Positions 9,931 to 18,197 of a DNA stretch of 64,000 nucleotides are shown here, piece after piece. The notes beneath the pieces were generated by a model. The model was not told the origin of the DNA. It saw only the letters and a program-made list of their open reading frames with translations, and searched no databases. The position numbers were made by a program, and so were the translations under genes. The first letter of the stretch is position 1; the number at the start of each line of letters is the position of its first letter. This stretch comes from Runella limosa DSM 17973 (GTDB lineage: Bacteria > Bacteroidota > Bacteroidia > Cytophagales > Spirosomataceae). The DNA lies in NCBI RefSeq assembly GCF_000482465.1, contig NZ_AXVJ01000025.1:186001-250000 (forward strand), written 5' to 3'.

Positions 9931-10935
9931 TCAATCGTTAATAGACTTCCGCACTTGAATTCCACCCTCCGTACGAACCACCTGACCTGGGTACGCTTTT
10001 TCCAAGGCATTAATGAGTACAGCGGGGTCGTCAGACGGAAAAGCTCCGTTGAACTCTCCTAGCTCGCTACCTGGCTCTACTTGCACTTTCAGGCCAAAAC
10101 GGCCTTCTAACGTCTTTTGAATTTCGGTCAGCGTTGCATTTTCAAAAACCACCTTGCCCGACTGCCAAGCAGCGTAAGTTTGAACGTTGATTTCTGATTT
10201 TACCAAGCCACCCGAAGCCGTTGAATATTCCACCAAATCGCCTGGTTTCATCACTAATTTTTGGGCGTGGTTATTTGCCAGTGACAATTCTACTTTGCCC
10301 GATTCGAGCGCCACGGATGTAGCATTAGCCCCATTGCGGACGTTGAAGCGTGTTCCTAATACAGCCACATCCACTTCGCCCGAATGCACCACAAATCCTC
10401 GGTGATTGGGTAGGTGGCTCACGTCAAAAAATGCCTCTCCTTTAAGCCACACCTCTCGGCTTCCAGTAGCGTTTTGATTCAAATTTGCTACTTTCAACTC
10501 GGCACCTTTGTTCAGTTTTACCAGAGAGCCATCGGCCAATTTCAGTTCCATCATGTGCTCCGAAGCCACATATACGTTGTCGGTCTCTTCTTTGTTCAAA
10601 TACCAAACCAGCCCAAATGCCATCAAAATACTCGCTGCAACAGGCCACGCCCATCGAACAAATACATTTGACAGCGAACGAGTTACGGGCTTGGTTTCTT
10701 CCCAATCTTGCACCCTCGACATCAATCGTGCTGTCGCTTGCTCTATCTGCTGTTCATTGACTAGCCTCTCTTCTTCGCTTTGCATAAATTGCAACAAAGA
10801 CACGGCCTCGTCCACACTCGCCTTGAGGGAAGGATTGTCGGCCATCGACCTATTCCATTTTTCAACCGACTCATCATCGGTTCGGAAATACCAAGCAAGA
10901 AAGGTCTCGTCGGTCAGCAATTGTTCTGGTTTCAT
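9931..10935 (-). CDS. FecR-family anti-sigma factor
   Basis: 334 aa. A cytoplasmic N-terminal sigma-binding region (about 1-85) is followed by one membrane helix (about 93-111, WAWPVAASILMAFGLVWYL), a periplasmic FecR domain (LADGSLVKLNKGAELKV to about 235) and a C-terminal DUF4974-type STN-like domain (about 255-325, VVFENATLTEIQKTLEGRFG). FecR proteins hold an ECF sigma factor until a loaded TonB-linked receptor signals through its STN domain. It heads the susC-susD operon on the minus strand, while the sigma factor is divergent, starting 165 bases away. Confidence 0.95.
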   Translation of the reverse strand: MKPEQLLTDETFLAWYFRTDDESVEKWNRSMADNPSLKASVDEAVSLLQFMQSEEERLVNEQQIEQATARLMSRVQDWEETKPVTRSLSNVFVRWAWPVAASILMAFGLVWYLNKEETDNVYVASEHMMELKLADGSLVKLNKGAELKVANLNQNATGSREVWLKGEAFFDVSHLPNHRGFVVHSGEVDVAVLGTRFNVRNGANATSVALESGKVELSLANNHAQKLVMKPGDLVEYSTASGGLVKSEINVQTYAAWQSGKVVFENATLTEIQKTLEGRFGLKVQVEPGSELGEFNGAFPSDDPAVLINALEKAYPGQVVRTEGGIQVRKSIND

Positions 10936-11052
10936 ATCAAGATTATTAACCCTTTCATATACCAGTACCGCAAAGCATCACGGGATAATCATTTTTTTTC
11001 TTATTTTTTTTTTATTCTCAAAAAATTAAAATTGCTACATCATTAAATAGCC

Positions 11053-11060
11053 TACTTTTG
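11053..11060 (+). promoter_or_regulatory. Promoter -7 element for the ECF sigma gene
   Basis: TACTTTTG matches the Bacteroidota -7 consensus TAnnTTTG. A TTG at 11032-11034, 18 bases upstream, could be the -33 element. The start codon at 11100 leaves a short leader. Confidence 0.6.
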
Positions 11061-11099
11061 CTTCACTTTTGTAATAGTGGTATATAAACACTTGGTTAG

Positions 11100-11660
11100 A
11101 TGGATGAAACTCAATTGTGGAAGGGTTTTCTAAACGCCGACCAAAAAGTTTTTGAGGGACTTTTTAAGAAGTATTACAGGCCGTTATATCTGTATGGGTA
11201 TAAAATTGTCCGTAATACGCAGCTTTTGGACGACTGCATCCAAGACCTTTTTTTTGAGCTTTGGACGTCCAAAGAACGTCTGGGGGAAGTTACGTCGGTC
11301 AAAGGCTATCTCTTCAAAGCCCTGAAATTCAAGCTAACGAGGGAATTGCGAAAGGAAAATCGCTTTGATGTCATTGAGGAAGAACCTAGCGAGTGGTTTG
11401 AAATCAGCCACGAAAGTTGGTTAATAGAACAACAAACCGACCACGATCAAAAGGAACGGCTCACCCATTTGATAAGTCAACTTACCAAGCGGCAGCAAGA
11501 AGCCCTTTATCTTCGTTTTTTTAGCCAATTAAATTACGACGAAATCGCCGAAGTGATGAAGCTGACCTACCAAGCGGTCGTCAATTTGATTTACAAGTCC
11601 GTAAAATTTCTGCGAGAACACCTTGTCCCACTTCTTGTACTTTTGGTACAGGCATTGTAA
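11100..11660 (+). CDS. RNA polymerase ECF sigma factor (FecI-like, Bacteroidota sigma-70 family)
   Basis: 186 aa. Region 2 spans about residues 17-80 (LFKKYYRPLYLYGYKIV, DDCIQDLFFELW) and region 4 about 122-170 (LTKRQQEALYLRFF, YDEIAEVMKLTYQAVVNLIYKS, the helix-turn-helix). No region 3, as expected for ECF factors. It is divergent from fecR-susC-susD, which it presumably transcribes when released by FecR. The divergent layout is less common than the usual sigma-fecR tandem. The hydrophobic C-terminus (VPLLVLLVQAL) is a family feature. Confidence 0.95.
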   Translation: MDETQLWKGFLNADQKVFEGLFKKYYRPLYLYGYKIVRNTQLLDDCIQDLFFELWTSKERLGEVTSVKGYLFKALKFKLTRELRKENRFDVIEEEPSEWFEISHESWLIEQQTDHDQKERLTHLISQLTKRQQEALYLRFFSQLNYDEIAEVMKLTYQAVVNLIYKSVKFLREHLVPLLVLLVQAL

Positions 11661-11663
11661 GCC

Positions 11664-12266
11664 TCACGAATCTACCCGAAATGGGCTAACAATCGCCGAA
11701 AAGCGCACACTTTCGTAAATACTCGAAACGGGCAGGGTAAAACCTAAACGATTGAAGGATATTTCGTCTGTTAGCTTCTCATAAGTTTGATACAACCATA
11801 ACTCAGGGTTTTCGGTGCGGCTGTACAACTCTACACTGCATTCGTACTGAGAAACAATGAGGTAATACTGTAACGAAGGGATTTTCTTGTATTTCTTTAG
11901 CTTAAAATCCTTATCATATTCTGCTGTACTTTTAGACAAAACTTCTACCAAAATAGAAGGGTGGGCAACGATGTATTCATCTTCTTTATCTCGCTCATCA
12001 CAGCTTACCATTACATCTGGATAGGGATAATAGGTATTTTTTATTACCTCCAGCTTGACGCTCTCGCTAAAAACGTCACAACCTTTAGGGCGAAACACAC
12101 GCTTTAAAGCACTTTGAATATTATCAGTGATAATGTTGTGATTTTTGGAAGTACCTGCCATGGCAAATACCTCACCCTCATAAAATTCATACCGAATTTC
12201 ACTTTGGTTATCAAGCTCAAAATATTCTTCTACGGTGTAGTGTTTTTTCTCCAATTGTGCTCCCAT
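11664..12266 (-). CDS. Uma2 family (DUF820) putative restriction-fold protein
   Basis: About 200 aa from the ATG at 12266 (MGAQLEKKHYTVEEYF). An in-frame ATG at 12317 would add 17 residues not typical of the family. Motifs: YEFYEGEVFAMAGTSKNHN, PDVMVSC and SILVEVLSKSTAEYDKDFKLKKY, which carry the acidic/E-x-K residues of the PD-(D/E)XK nuclease fold. Uma2 proteins occur in many copies in cyanobacteria and Bacteroidota; their role is unclear and endonuclease activity is inferred only from the fold. The stop lies 3 bases from the convergent sigma-factor stop. Confidence 0.88.
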   Translation of the reverse strand: MGAQLEKKHYTVEEYFELDNQSEIRYEFYEGEVFAMAGTSKNHNIITDNIQSALKRVFRPKGCDVFSESVKLEVIKNTYYPYPDVMVSCDERDKEDEYIVAHPSILVEVLSKSTAEYDKDFKLKKYKKIPSLQYYLIVSQYECSVELYSRTENPELWLYQTYEKLTDEISFNRLGFTLPVSSIYESVRFSAIVSPFRVDS

Positions 12267-12323
12267 TGGCCAATTAATTTTAGCTAGTAGGAAGGCAAAA
12301 TACATTTTTTTTCCCAAACTCCC

Positions 12324-13823
12324 CTACTTTAGTTTATTCAAGGTATAATAAATCGCGCGGTTCATGAGCAGTTTTCCATCAGGTGTTTTAAGTTCTCCCA
12401 TTTTAAGGTCATAGACGTATCCAGCTTTCAATTCTGCCAGTTTAAAGGATACTTTCTTGCCATCAGGCGAAACCGTCACTTCTTTAATTGCTACGTCGGC
12501 CACGTCGGTTTTAGGCGAGCCGTACGGGCGGTGGTATTTGTAGTAATAACGCTGAAATTTATATAAACTCGGATTAGCCGCTATTTTGGCATCTACGGGC
12601 AGCGAGAATGTAAGTTCAAAGCCTTCTTTGGTCAGGTTCATCGCCATGATTTCGAGCGGTACTTTGCCTTTCCAGTGAATCCGAGACAATCCTTCGTCGC
12701 CGACCCAACCGTGGTCGTTGTGACCAATCCACAAATCGCCGTTTTTGTCAAATACCAATCGGTTATTGCCTTTCAATAGCCCCGTACCATCGCCAAAAGC
12801 CACACAAGCACCCTGCATTTGTCCACCTACTTCTTCCATCAGTAAACGCACCAAGCGCGGATAATCCATTTCTCCAATGAATAGTTGCCCCGTAAAAGGC
12901 CCAAATTTCCCGCCCGTGTTGTCGAGTAAAGGCTGAGTTACCGAATGGGCGATTTCGGTATGTGGAAACGCTATCGCTTCGCGGGTTCGCATACTATCGA
13001 GCTGTTCGACGGGCAACGAAAGTGGCTTGACACGAGGAAAGTCTTTCTTCCAAATTAAGCTCGCGACGTGTCCGTAAAACTTATCTTTTTCTACGTGATA
13101 CAACGGGCTAGTCCCACGCCAATCCCCCTGATTATCCGACACATACAAACGACCTTTGGCATCCAAACCCAATCCATTGGGCGAGCGAAAGCCCGATGCG
13201 TAAGGCTCCAGTTTATTGGTTTTGACGTTATATTTCATCACCCAACCACGGTACGGCACACACGAATACATACGCCCCTCGCGACTGAGCGAATCGTACG
13301 TTCCGCGAATTTCGGGACGAATTCCCGCACCGTTGGAGGCCACATTGAGCGCAATAAAATAATTGCCGTCTTTGTCTTTGAGCGGTCCAAAAGCAAATTC
13401 GTGGTAGTTTCCTGACATCCCAAAATCGTCGGTGACAGTTTCATAAACATCTGCCACTCCGTCATTGTTGGTGTCTTTGATACGCGTCAACTCGGGGCGC
13501 TGCATCACCAAAATCTCCGTATTGCTAATAGCAGCTACGCCGAGCGGGTCATGCAACCCTTCCGCAAATTTCTTCCAGACTTTGGTTTTGGGGTTGTAAG
13601 TCATCACTTCTCCCAAGTGAAAACACGCCACCAAACGGCCATCGGGCATAAAATCCATCCCACCCGTCTCGGCACGTAGTCCTTTGGGCAGCTTGATTTG
13701 TTCGGTCTCGTAATAATTGGTGATTGTATCGCGCTGCGCGTACAGCGGGCTTATCAATAGTTGAACCAAAAAATAGGCAATCAAAAAGCTTTTTTGTAGG
13801 CCGCTACTTTTGGGATAATTCAT
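12324..13823 (-). CDS. Exported sorbosone/glucose-dehydrogenase-like beta-propeller protein
   Basis: 499 aa from the ATG at 13823, which directly gives a signal peptide (ends SPLYAQ). The longer frame to 13991 only reads through hairpin repeats and is rejected. The body resembles the soluble quinoprotein glucose/sorbosone dehydrogenase propeller seen in PVC and Bacteroidota proteins: GLRAETGGMDFMPDGRLVAC, a calcium-loop-like DTNNDGVADVYE, FRSPNGLGLDAKGRLYVSDNQGDW and GDEGLSRIHWKGKVP. The 3' part is a beta-sandwich (LKAGYVYDLKMGELKTPDGK). The cofactor is unknown. The gene upstream on the same strand is a cupredoxin, so an electron-transfer partnership is possible; this is inference. Confidence 0.75.
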   Translation of the reverse strand: MNYPKSSGLQKSFLIAYFLVQLLISPLYAQRDTITNYYETEQIKLPKGLRAETGGMDFMPDGRLVACFHLGEVMTYNPKTKVWKKFAEGLHDPLGVAAISNTEILVMQRPELTRIKDTNNDGVADVYETVTDDFGMSGNYHEFAFGPLKDKDGNYFIALNVASNGAGIRPEIRGTYDSLSREGRMYSCVPYRGWVMKYNVKTNKLEPYASGFRSPNGLGLDAKGRLYVSDNQGDWRGTSPLYHVEKDKFYGHVASLIWKKDFPRVKPLSLPVEQLDSMRTREAIAFPHTEIAHSVTQPLLDNTGGKFGPFTGQLFIGEMDYPRLVRLLMEEVGGQMQGACVAFGDGTGLLKGNNRLVFDKNGDLWIGHNDHGWVGDEGLSRIHWKGKVPLEIMAMNLTKEGFELTFSLPVDAKIAANPSLYKFQRYYYKYHRPYGSPKTDVADVAIKEVTVSPDGKKVSFKLAELKAGYVYDLKMGELKTPDGKLLMNRAIYYTLNKLK

Positions 13824-13877
13824 CGTTAACTCGATTCTTAAATGGATTCTTTTTACGTATTTTTTTTCTTCGATCAC

Positions 13878-13987
13878 TTTTCGGTTGAGAGCAACCGAAA
13901 ACACACTCCAGTGCTTGCGGTTACTAATAACCGCGACCCACTGCGAACTAAACCTCGGCGCAAGCTTTCGGTTGTGAGCAACCGAAA
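13878..13987. repeat. Three hairpins between the cupredoxin and dehydrogenase genes
   Basis: Perfect stems: TTTTCGGTTG/CAACCGAAAA around AGAG (13878-13901); GCGGTTA/TAACCGC around CTAA (13917-13934); TTTCGGTTG/CAACCGAAA around TGAG (13966-13987). The first and third are near-identical direct repeats. Read on the minus strand, the third loop is CTCA, as in the hairpin cluster near 29.8 kb. Confidence 0.85.
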
Positions 13988-13995
13988 ACACGGTA

Positions 13996-15081
13996 TTAAT
14001 GCCCGTGATGCGCTCCGTGTGCTGTATTAGGCGACTGCATCGTCACGACGCACTTGGTCGTTCCTTTGGGAATGGTCAGCGTACCGTTTTGCCACTTCCC
14101 TACCGACGATTTGTAGGTGATGCCATCCGTCGATTGGGTCACCAAATAAACCAATTGCGTGGTTGGTTTGCTAAACACAAATGTTCGTACCAAGCCTTCG
14201 TCGTTGGGTTGAGCCTTCAGAGTTTCTCGCACTTCTACGCCGTCGATGGCATAACGAAACGTAGGCAGACGATTGGTCAAGGTGTATCCCTTAAAATCTA
14301 CTTCGGGTAATTTATCTGCTTTTCCTACCCGCAATGGATACGTGACATTATCTTTAAAATAAATCGTTCCTTGGATTTTTCCCAAGGCATTGCCATTCCC
14401 TTTCCAATGGTCGGTGTTATCGACAAAACCACCGCGCCACGCATACCGCAAATAACACTTACCCGCGTCAAAACAATAAGCATGAGACGCCGTCAAAGCC
14501 ACCGCAATGGCCGCAGGACTACAGTCGGGCATAAACGTGCGGTAGAGCAGCGGGTATTCGAGTGGAAAAGGGTGCGGCGAACTCGGGATGCGCTCCAACG
14601 TTTGGCGCGAAGGTGGAATATTAGGGTCGGTGGCGAGTAGTGGTAACGGCTTGGTGGTGACGTACATCGCACCGTACATCACATAGCCGTGTCCTGGGTA
14701 GGTACACACGTACGGGTACACACCTTCGGTCGCAGGCGCGGTAAACGTAATGGTCTCGGTGGTGTTGGGGACTAAGATTTTACTCGCTACCAATACCTCT
14801 GGCATCGGAGGCACATAATTGACAGCTTGGGCTTTATCGCCCATTTTGATGACGGCTTCTACCACAGGCAGGCGCTTATCGGGCTGCGTAATCACCAAAT
14901 TATGCGCCATGTCGTCTTCGTTTTTAAACAAAATCTTGACTTTTTGATTGGGTTTGACCGAAAAACGCGCCAAATCAAATTGTAGGCCCGTAATGGCTTG
15001 CAGCGTGATGGTGGTGTCGGACTGCCCAAACGAACGAAAGGCGAACAAAACAACGAATAGTCGAAAAACAACTTTGTACAT
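13996..15081 (-). CDS. Exported cupredoxin (azurin/plastocyanin-like) protein with C-terminal extension
   Basis: 361 aa. Signal peptide (ends SFGQ, about residue 20), then a type-1 copper domain of about 130 residues: DDMAHNLVITQP carries the first His, and YVCTYPGHGYVMYGAM carries the Cys-His-Met ligands in C-x4-H-x4-M spacing. A ~200-residue extension of unknown function follows and ends His-rich (GAHHGH). Such copper domains shuttle single electrons in the periplasm. The neighbour downstream is a sorbosone-dehydrogenase-like protein, with 172 bases of hairpins between. In other Bacteroidota and PVC members these two modules often occur together, which supports a shared redox role. Confidence 0.85.
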   Translation of the reverse strand: MYKVVFRLFVVLFAFRSFGQSDTTITLQAITGLQFDLARFSVKPNQKVKILFKNEDDMAHNLVITQPDKRLPVVEAVIKMGDKAQAVNYVPPMPEVLVASKILVPNTTETITFTAPATEGVYPYVCTYPGHGYVMYGAMYVTTKPLPLLATDPNIPPSRQTLERIPSSPHPFPLEYPLLYRTFMPDCSPAAIAVALTASHAYCFDAGKCYLRYAWRGGFVDNTDHWKGNGNALGKIQGTIYFKDNVTYPLRVGKADKLPEVDFKGYTLTNRLPTFRYAIDGVEVRETLKAQPNDEGLVRTFVFSKPTTQLVYLVTQSTDGITYKSSVGKWQNGTLTIPKGTTKCVVTMQSPNTAHGAHHGH

Positions 15082-15164
15082 ACTACTTGGCTTAGTCGGA
15101 AAGGTCTCTTGCTATAAATACTGGAAAACCCGAAAATTTACTCCCCGCTTTCCCGTAATTCAAA

Positions 15165-15221
15165 AGAAAAACGCTGAGGCAAGCAAATTGTTCTCAAAGA
15201 ACATTGTTTATCCCAGCGTTT
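15165..15221 (-). terminator. Nested hairpin terminator after the DUF5060 glycosidase
   Basis: Outer stem AAACGCTG/CAGCGTTT (15169-15176 with 15214-15221) encloses an inner stem GTTCT/AGAAC around CAA. On the minus strand the outer stem is followed by a T-rich tract, fitting rho-independent termination of the gene ending at 15239. Confidence 0.65.
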
Positions 15222-15238
15222 AACAAGTATTTTTATAG

Positions 15239-16900
15239 TTAGCGTCCTTGAACTACTAACACGGCCGACTGACCCTTCCAAGGCGATTTGTAGCTTTTAA
15301 ATAAATACCAATCGGCTAGAGGCTCCTCGTGCGTTTCTCCCGTAAAAATATTAAACCAAGAAGCCTGAAGCTTACCCGTTGCAGGCTTCGGAATCACCAA
15401 GTTGGTTTGGTAATTTTGGGAAGGTACAAAGTAAAGATACAAGCCTTTATTGTCCGTCAAAGGATAGCCACTTGAGGCCAAATTATCGTTTCCCAGTCGG
15501 CTATTAATCGTTAACTTCGGCTTGTAGGGAGTAAGCGTATTAAAGTCATATTTTGTAAATAGCGTTTGTAAATGTTGGTAGTAATCAAAGCGTGGCTTAG
15601 AGTAAGCGGTTGAACTAAGGGCATCATGAATCACGATATTCCACGAGGTGTTTTGCCAATAATAGCTTGAATACACACCTGCAAAAACACAGGCATAATT
15701 ACGTTCAAGGCATACTTCTGGGCTAGTATAATTCCCTGTGAATGATACAAAAGGCCCTTCTTCGTACCCTCCATGTTCGATATTCATCACTGGCTTATTG
15801 GGGTGTTTGAGATAGGCTTCTAAGCTTAAAGAATACAAATCAGAACGCCAGTTTTGAATCGAAATAAAATCCACCTTATCGGGCTCGCGCGAGCAATATT
15901 CATAATCATGAACTGTCACCAAGCGTTGGTAAGCATCAAGGCGCCGAATACGGCTAATTCGCTCATTGATGTACGGGATGTCACAGCGTCCATAGTCGAG
16001 GGCTTCTTTGGATACATCCCAAATGATATTGGGGTATGCTTGATACCGCTTAATGATGTAATCGAAATACCGATTATCTTCCGCCGAATACATCGTTGGC
16101 CAATTGACCTTTTTATTCCAGACATAAATCATCAAGTGACACACAATTCCTTGTTCATGCAAGTAGTTGACCACCCTATCTAGGTGTTGAAAAAAAGGCA
16201 CATTGAGTTGCGAAAAATCGGGATGTTCGTTGGTGCCTCCAAAAACGGTATAAGGAGGTTTTTTATAATTGTAACGTTCAGGAACCTCCTTAGGGGTTGG
16301 CCATCCGACATCATACGCATACACATTCATTACGACTTGGTTAAACCCATTTTTCTTTACGTCTTGAATAATTTCTTTGGTTTTCGGTAAGGAAGCCTTT
16401 GGGTCATTTATGTCAAGTGCAAATAGCCAGTCAAGCTCAAAAGCCAGCGCGAAATAGGGTTTCCCATCTTGGTACACAAATTTTTGAGGCGTTTCCGCCG
16501 CCACAGTAACAGCACCATGATTTTCTGGTTTTACTGCTTTATTGGCAACAATCTTTCCCCTCAATCCTGCTAAACTTTTTACGGTCGAAAACGTTTCAAA
16601 GGTAAGAGTACCCGTTTTAGATGGCGTAAAGCGCAGCACGTATTCGTTTGCCCCATTGTAAAATCCTGCCACCGATTGTTTTTCGTGCGCTTCGTTCGTA
16701 ATAACAGCCCCAAACGTCAAATCGAAGGGACTCCCCTCAACCGAGTTGGGAAGTTTAAAGATTAGGTCAAGGGGTTGATACTGCTCCGCCACAATAGTCG
16801 TAACTTTACCAGTATATTCCATTTTTTGTTGTCCCTTGACAATCGTACTTTGCAGAAGACAAGCGAGGGCTAGTCCCCTAAACAGAGGTTTAAGATTCAT
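15239..16900 (-). CDS. Exported DUF5060/DUF4038 glycoside hydrolase (apiosidase-like)
   Basis: 553 aa. Signal peptide (ends about VKGQ, residue 24). Residues about 28-120 form the DUF5060 beta-sandwich (GFYNGANEYVLRFTPSKTGTL). A TIM-barrel of the DUF4038/apiosidase-like type follows: FVYQDGKPYFALAFELDWLF, GFNQVVMNVYAYDVGW, IIWDVSKEALDYGR (possible acid/base Glu) and NKPVMNIEHGGYEEGP (possible nucleophile Glu). The C-terminal ~90 residues are a small beta domain (LQASWFNIFTGE). It is divergent from a LacI regulator and a Gfo/Idh oxidoreductase, so a small sugar-catabolic regulon is likely. The actual substrate is not known. Confidence 0.85.
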   Translation of the reverse strand: MNLKPLFRGLALACLLQSTIVKGQQKMEYTGKVTTIVAEQYQPLDLIFKLPNSVEGSPFDLTFGAVITNEAHEKQSVAGFYNGANEYVLRFTPSKTGTLTFETFSTVKSLAGLRGKIVANKAVKPENHGAVTVAAETPQKFVYQDGKPYFALAFELDWLFALDINDPKASLPKTKEIIQDVKKNGFNQVVMNVYAYDVGWPTPKEVPERYNYKKPPYTVFGGTNEHPDFSQLNVPFFQHLDRVVNYLHEQGIVCHLMIYVWNKKVNWPTMYSAEDNRYFDYIIKRYQAYPNIIWDVSKEALDYGRCDIPYINERISRIRRLDAYQRLVTVHDYEYCSREPDKVDFISIQNWRSDLYSLSLEAYLKHPNKPVMNIEHGGYEEGPFVSFTGNYTSPEVCLERNYACVFAGVYSSYYWQNTSWNIVIHDALSSTAYSKPRFDYYQHLQTLFTKYDFNTLTPYKPKLTINSRLGNDNLASSGYPLTDNKGLYLYFVPSQNYQTNLVIPKPATGKLQASWFNIFTGETHEEPLADWYLFKSYKSPWKGQSAVLVVQGR

Positions 16901-16960
16901 TCAAAGATGCGTTAGATTCCAATTAATAAGTCCAAGAAACAATTTGTAATTTTCCGTTAT

Positions 16961-17068
16961 GTGCAACGACTGATGTCGTTTTTTGCACTTTCATTTTCCC
17001 ACAAAGTGTCTATAAGTTTTTTTCATTTTACAAGAAATTCAAGCTAAATATTTCTGCAAACCTTTGCA
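16961..17068. promoter_or_regulatory. Operator-like palindromes between the glycosidase and lacI-type gene
   Basis: TGCAAACCTTTGCA (17055-17068) has perfect TGCAAA/TTTGCA arms around CC, the size and style of a LacI-family operator. A second site, GTGCAACGAC/GTCG...TTGCAC (16961-16988), is a looser dyad sharing TGCAA/TTGCA. Both sit in the 292-base divergent intergenic region and are candidate binding sites for the regulator at 17193. Confidence 0.55.
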
Positions 17069-17192
17069 AAAGCGATTAAAAAGCCCAATTGCGCCTTCTA
17101 TTCAATGATTAGATGACATTTTTCACCTGCTTTTCCCCAAGAAGCCTTGTTCCTAACAAATTATACATTTCCGTTATTGAGGGCCTAAGTGC

Positions 17193-18194
17193 ATGAATGA
17201 AATAACCTTAAAAACAATCGCCGACCAGCTGGGACTTTCGATTTCGACGGTATCAAGAGCATTGAAAAACCATCCTGATATAAAGCAAGCTACCAAACAA
17301 AAAGTAGTAGCTCTTGCTCAACAATTAGACTATGAGCCAAACTCGCTGGCAGCTCAACTTTTGCAACGAAAAAGTAAGACCATCGGGGTCGTTGTACCTA
17401 AAATTCTGTATCCCTTGTATGCCCTCGCTATCACTGGGATAGAAGACATCATTACCCAACACGGCTATCAGGTGGTTATTTGCCAAACGCAAGAAAGTTA
17501 TGCCAAGGAAGTCGAACAAATCAAACGACTTCTTTCCTTTAGAGTGTCAGGCATCATCTTGTCTATTTCGGCCTATACAACTCAGTATGAACACCTTTAC
17601 AAGGTAATTCGCAAAAACACTCCACTGGTTTTATTCAATCGTGACTGCCAAGAAGTCGAGTGTTCTAAAGTGCTCATCGACAATCACAAGGCCGCCTACG
17701 AAGCGGTACGTGTTTTTTTAGAACTAAACAAAAATCGAATTGCGTACATCGGAGGACCTACGTATTTACAAATCAGCCAACGCCGTTTATATGGGTATCA
17801 AAAAGCCCTCGAAGACGCTAATCTTGATCTAAACCTTGATTATATAAAATTGGTTGATTTTGAAAAGCAATCTATTGACGAAGCCATTCACCAACTTTTA
17901 GCACTACCTACTCCTCCTAATGCCATCTTGACTTTCAGCGATCAAATTGCTCAAGCGACTATCGTTGTAGCCAAACAAAAAGGGTTCAGTATTCCCCATG
18001 ACTTGGCGGTCATTGGTTTTAACAACGAACGAGCCGATGAGCTGATGACCCCCACTTTAAGTTCGATAGACCAGCCCGCCTACCAAATGGGGGTTTGTGC
18101 TGCCGAACTGATATTAAAACAGTTGAGCAGTGAGCAGCCGCTTTCGGAGCAAATCATTTTAAAAAGTACACTCATCCGCCGTCAATCCGCCTAA
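17193..18194 (+). CDS. LacI-family transcriptional regulator
   Basis: 333 aa. N-terminal helix-turn-helix and hinge helix (ITLKTIADQLGLSISTVSRA; hinge YEPNSLAAQLLQ), then a periplasmic-binding-protein-like sensor domain (KTIGVVVPKILYPLYALAI, NAILTFSDQIAQ, AVIGFNNERADELMTPTLSS). It should bind a sugar-type effector and control the adjacent glycosidase and oxidoreductase. The Gfo/Idh gene follows after only 3 bases, so the two are an operon. Confidence 0.95.
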   Translation: MNEITLKTIADQLGLSISTVSRALKNHPDIKQATKQKVVALAQQLDYEPNSLAAQLLQRKSKTIGVVVPKILYPLYALAITGIEDIITQHGYQVVICQTQESYAKEVEQIKRLLSFRVSGIILSISAYTTQYEHLYKVIRKNTPLVLFNRDCQEVECSKVLIDNHKAAYEAVRVFLELNKNRIAYIGGPTYLQISQRRLYGYQKALEDANLDLNLDYIKLVDFEKQSIDEAIHQLLALPTPPNAILTFSDQIAQATIVVAKQKGFSIPHDLAVIGFNNERADELMTPTLSSIDQPAYQMGVCAAELILKQLSSEQPLSEQIILKSTLIRRQSA

Positions 18195-18197
18195 AAT

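Noticed and set aside
13824-13991. N-terminal extension of the sorbosone-dehydrogenase-like gene
   Set aside because: It translates hairpin repeats; the ATG at 13823 gives a proper signal peptide.
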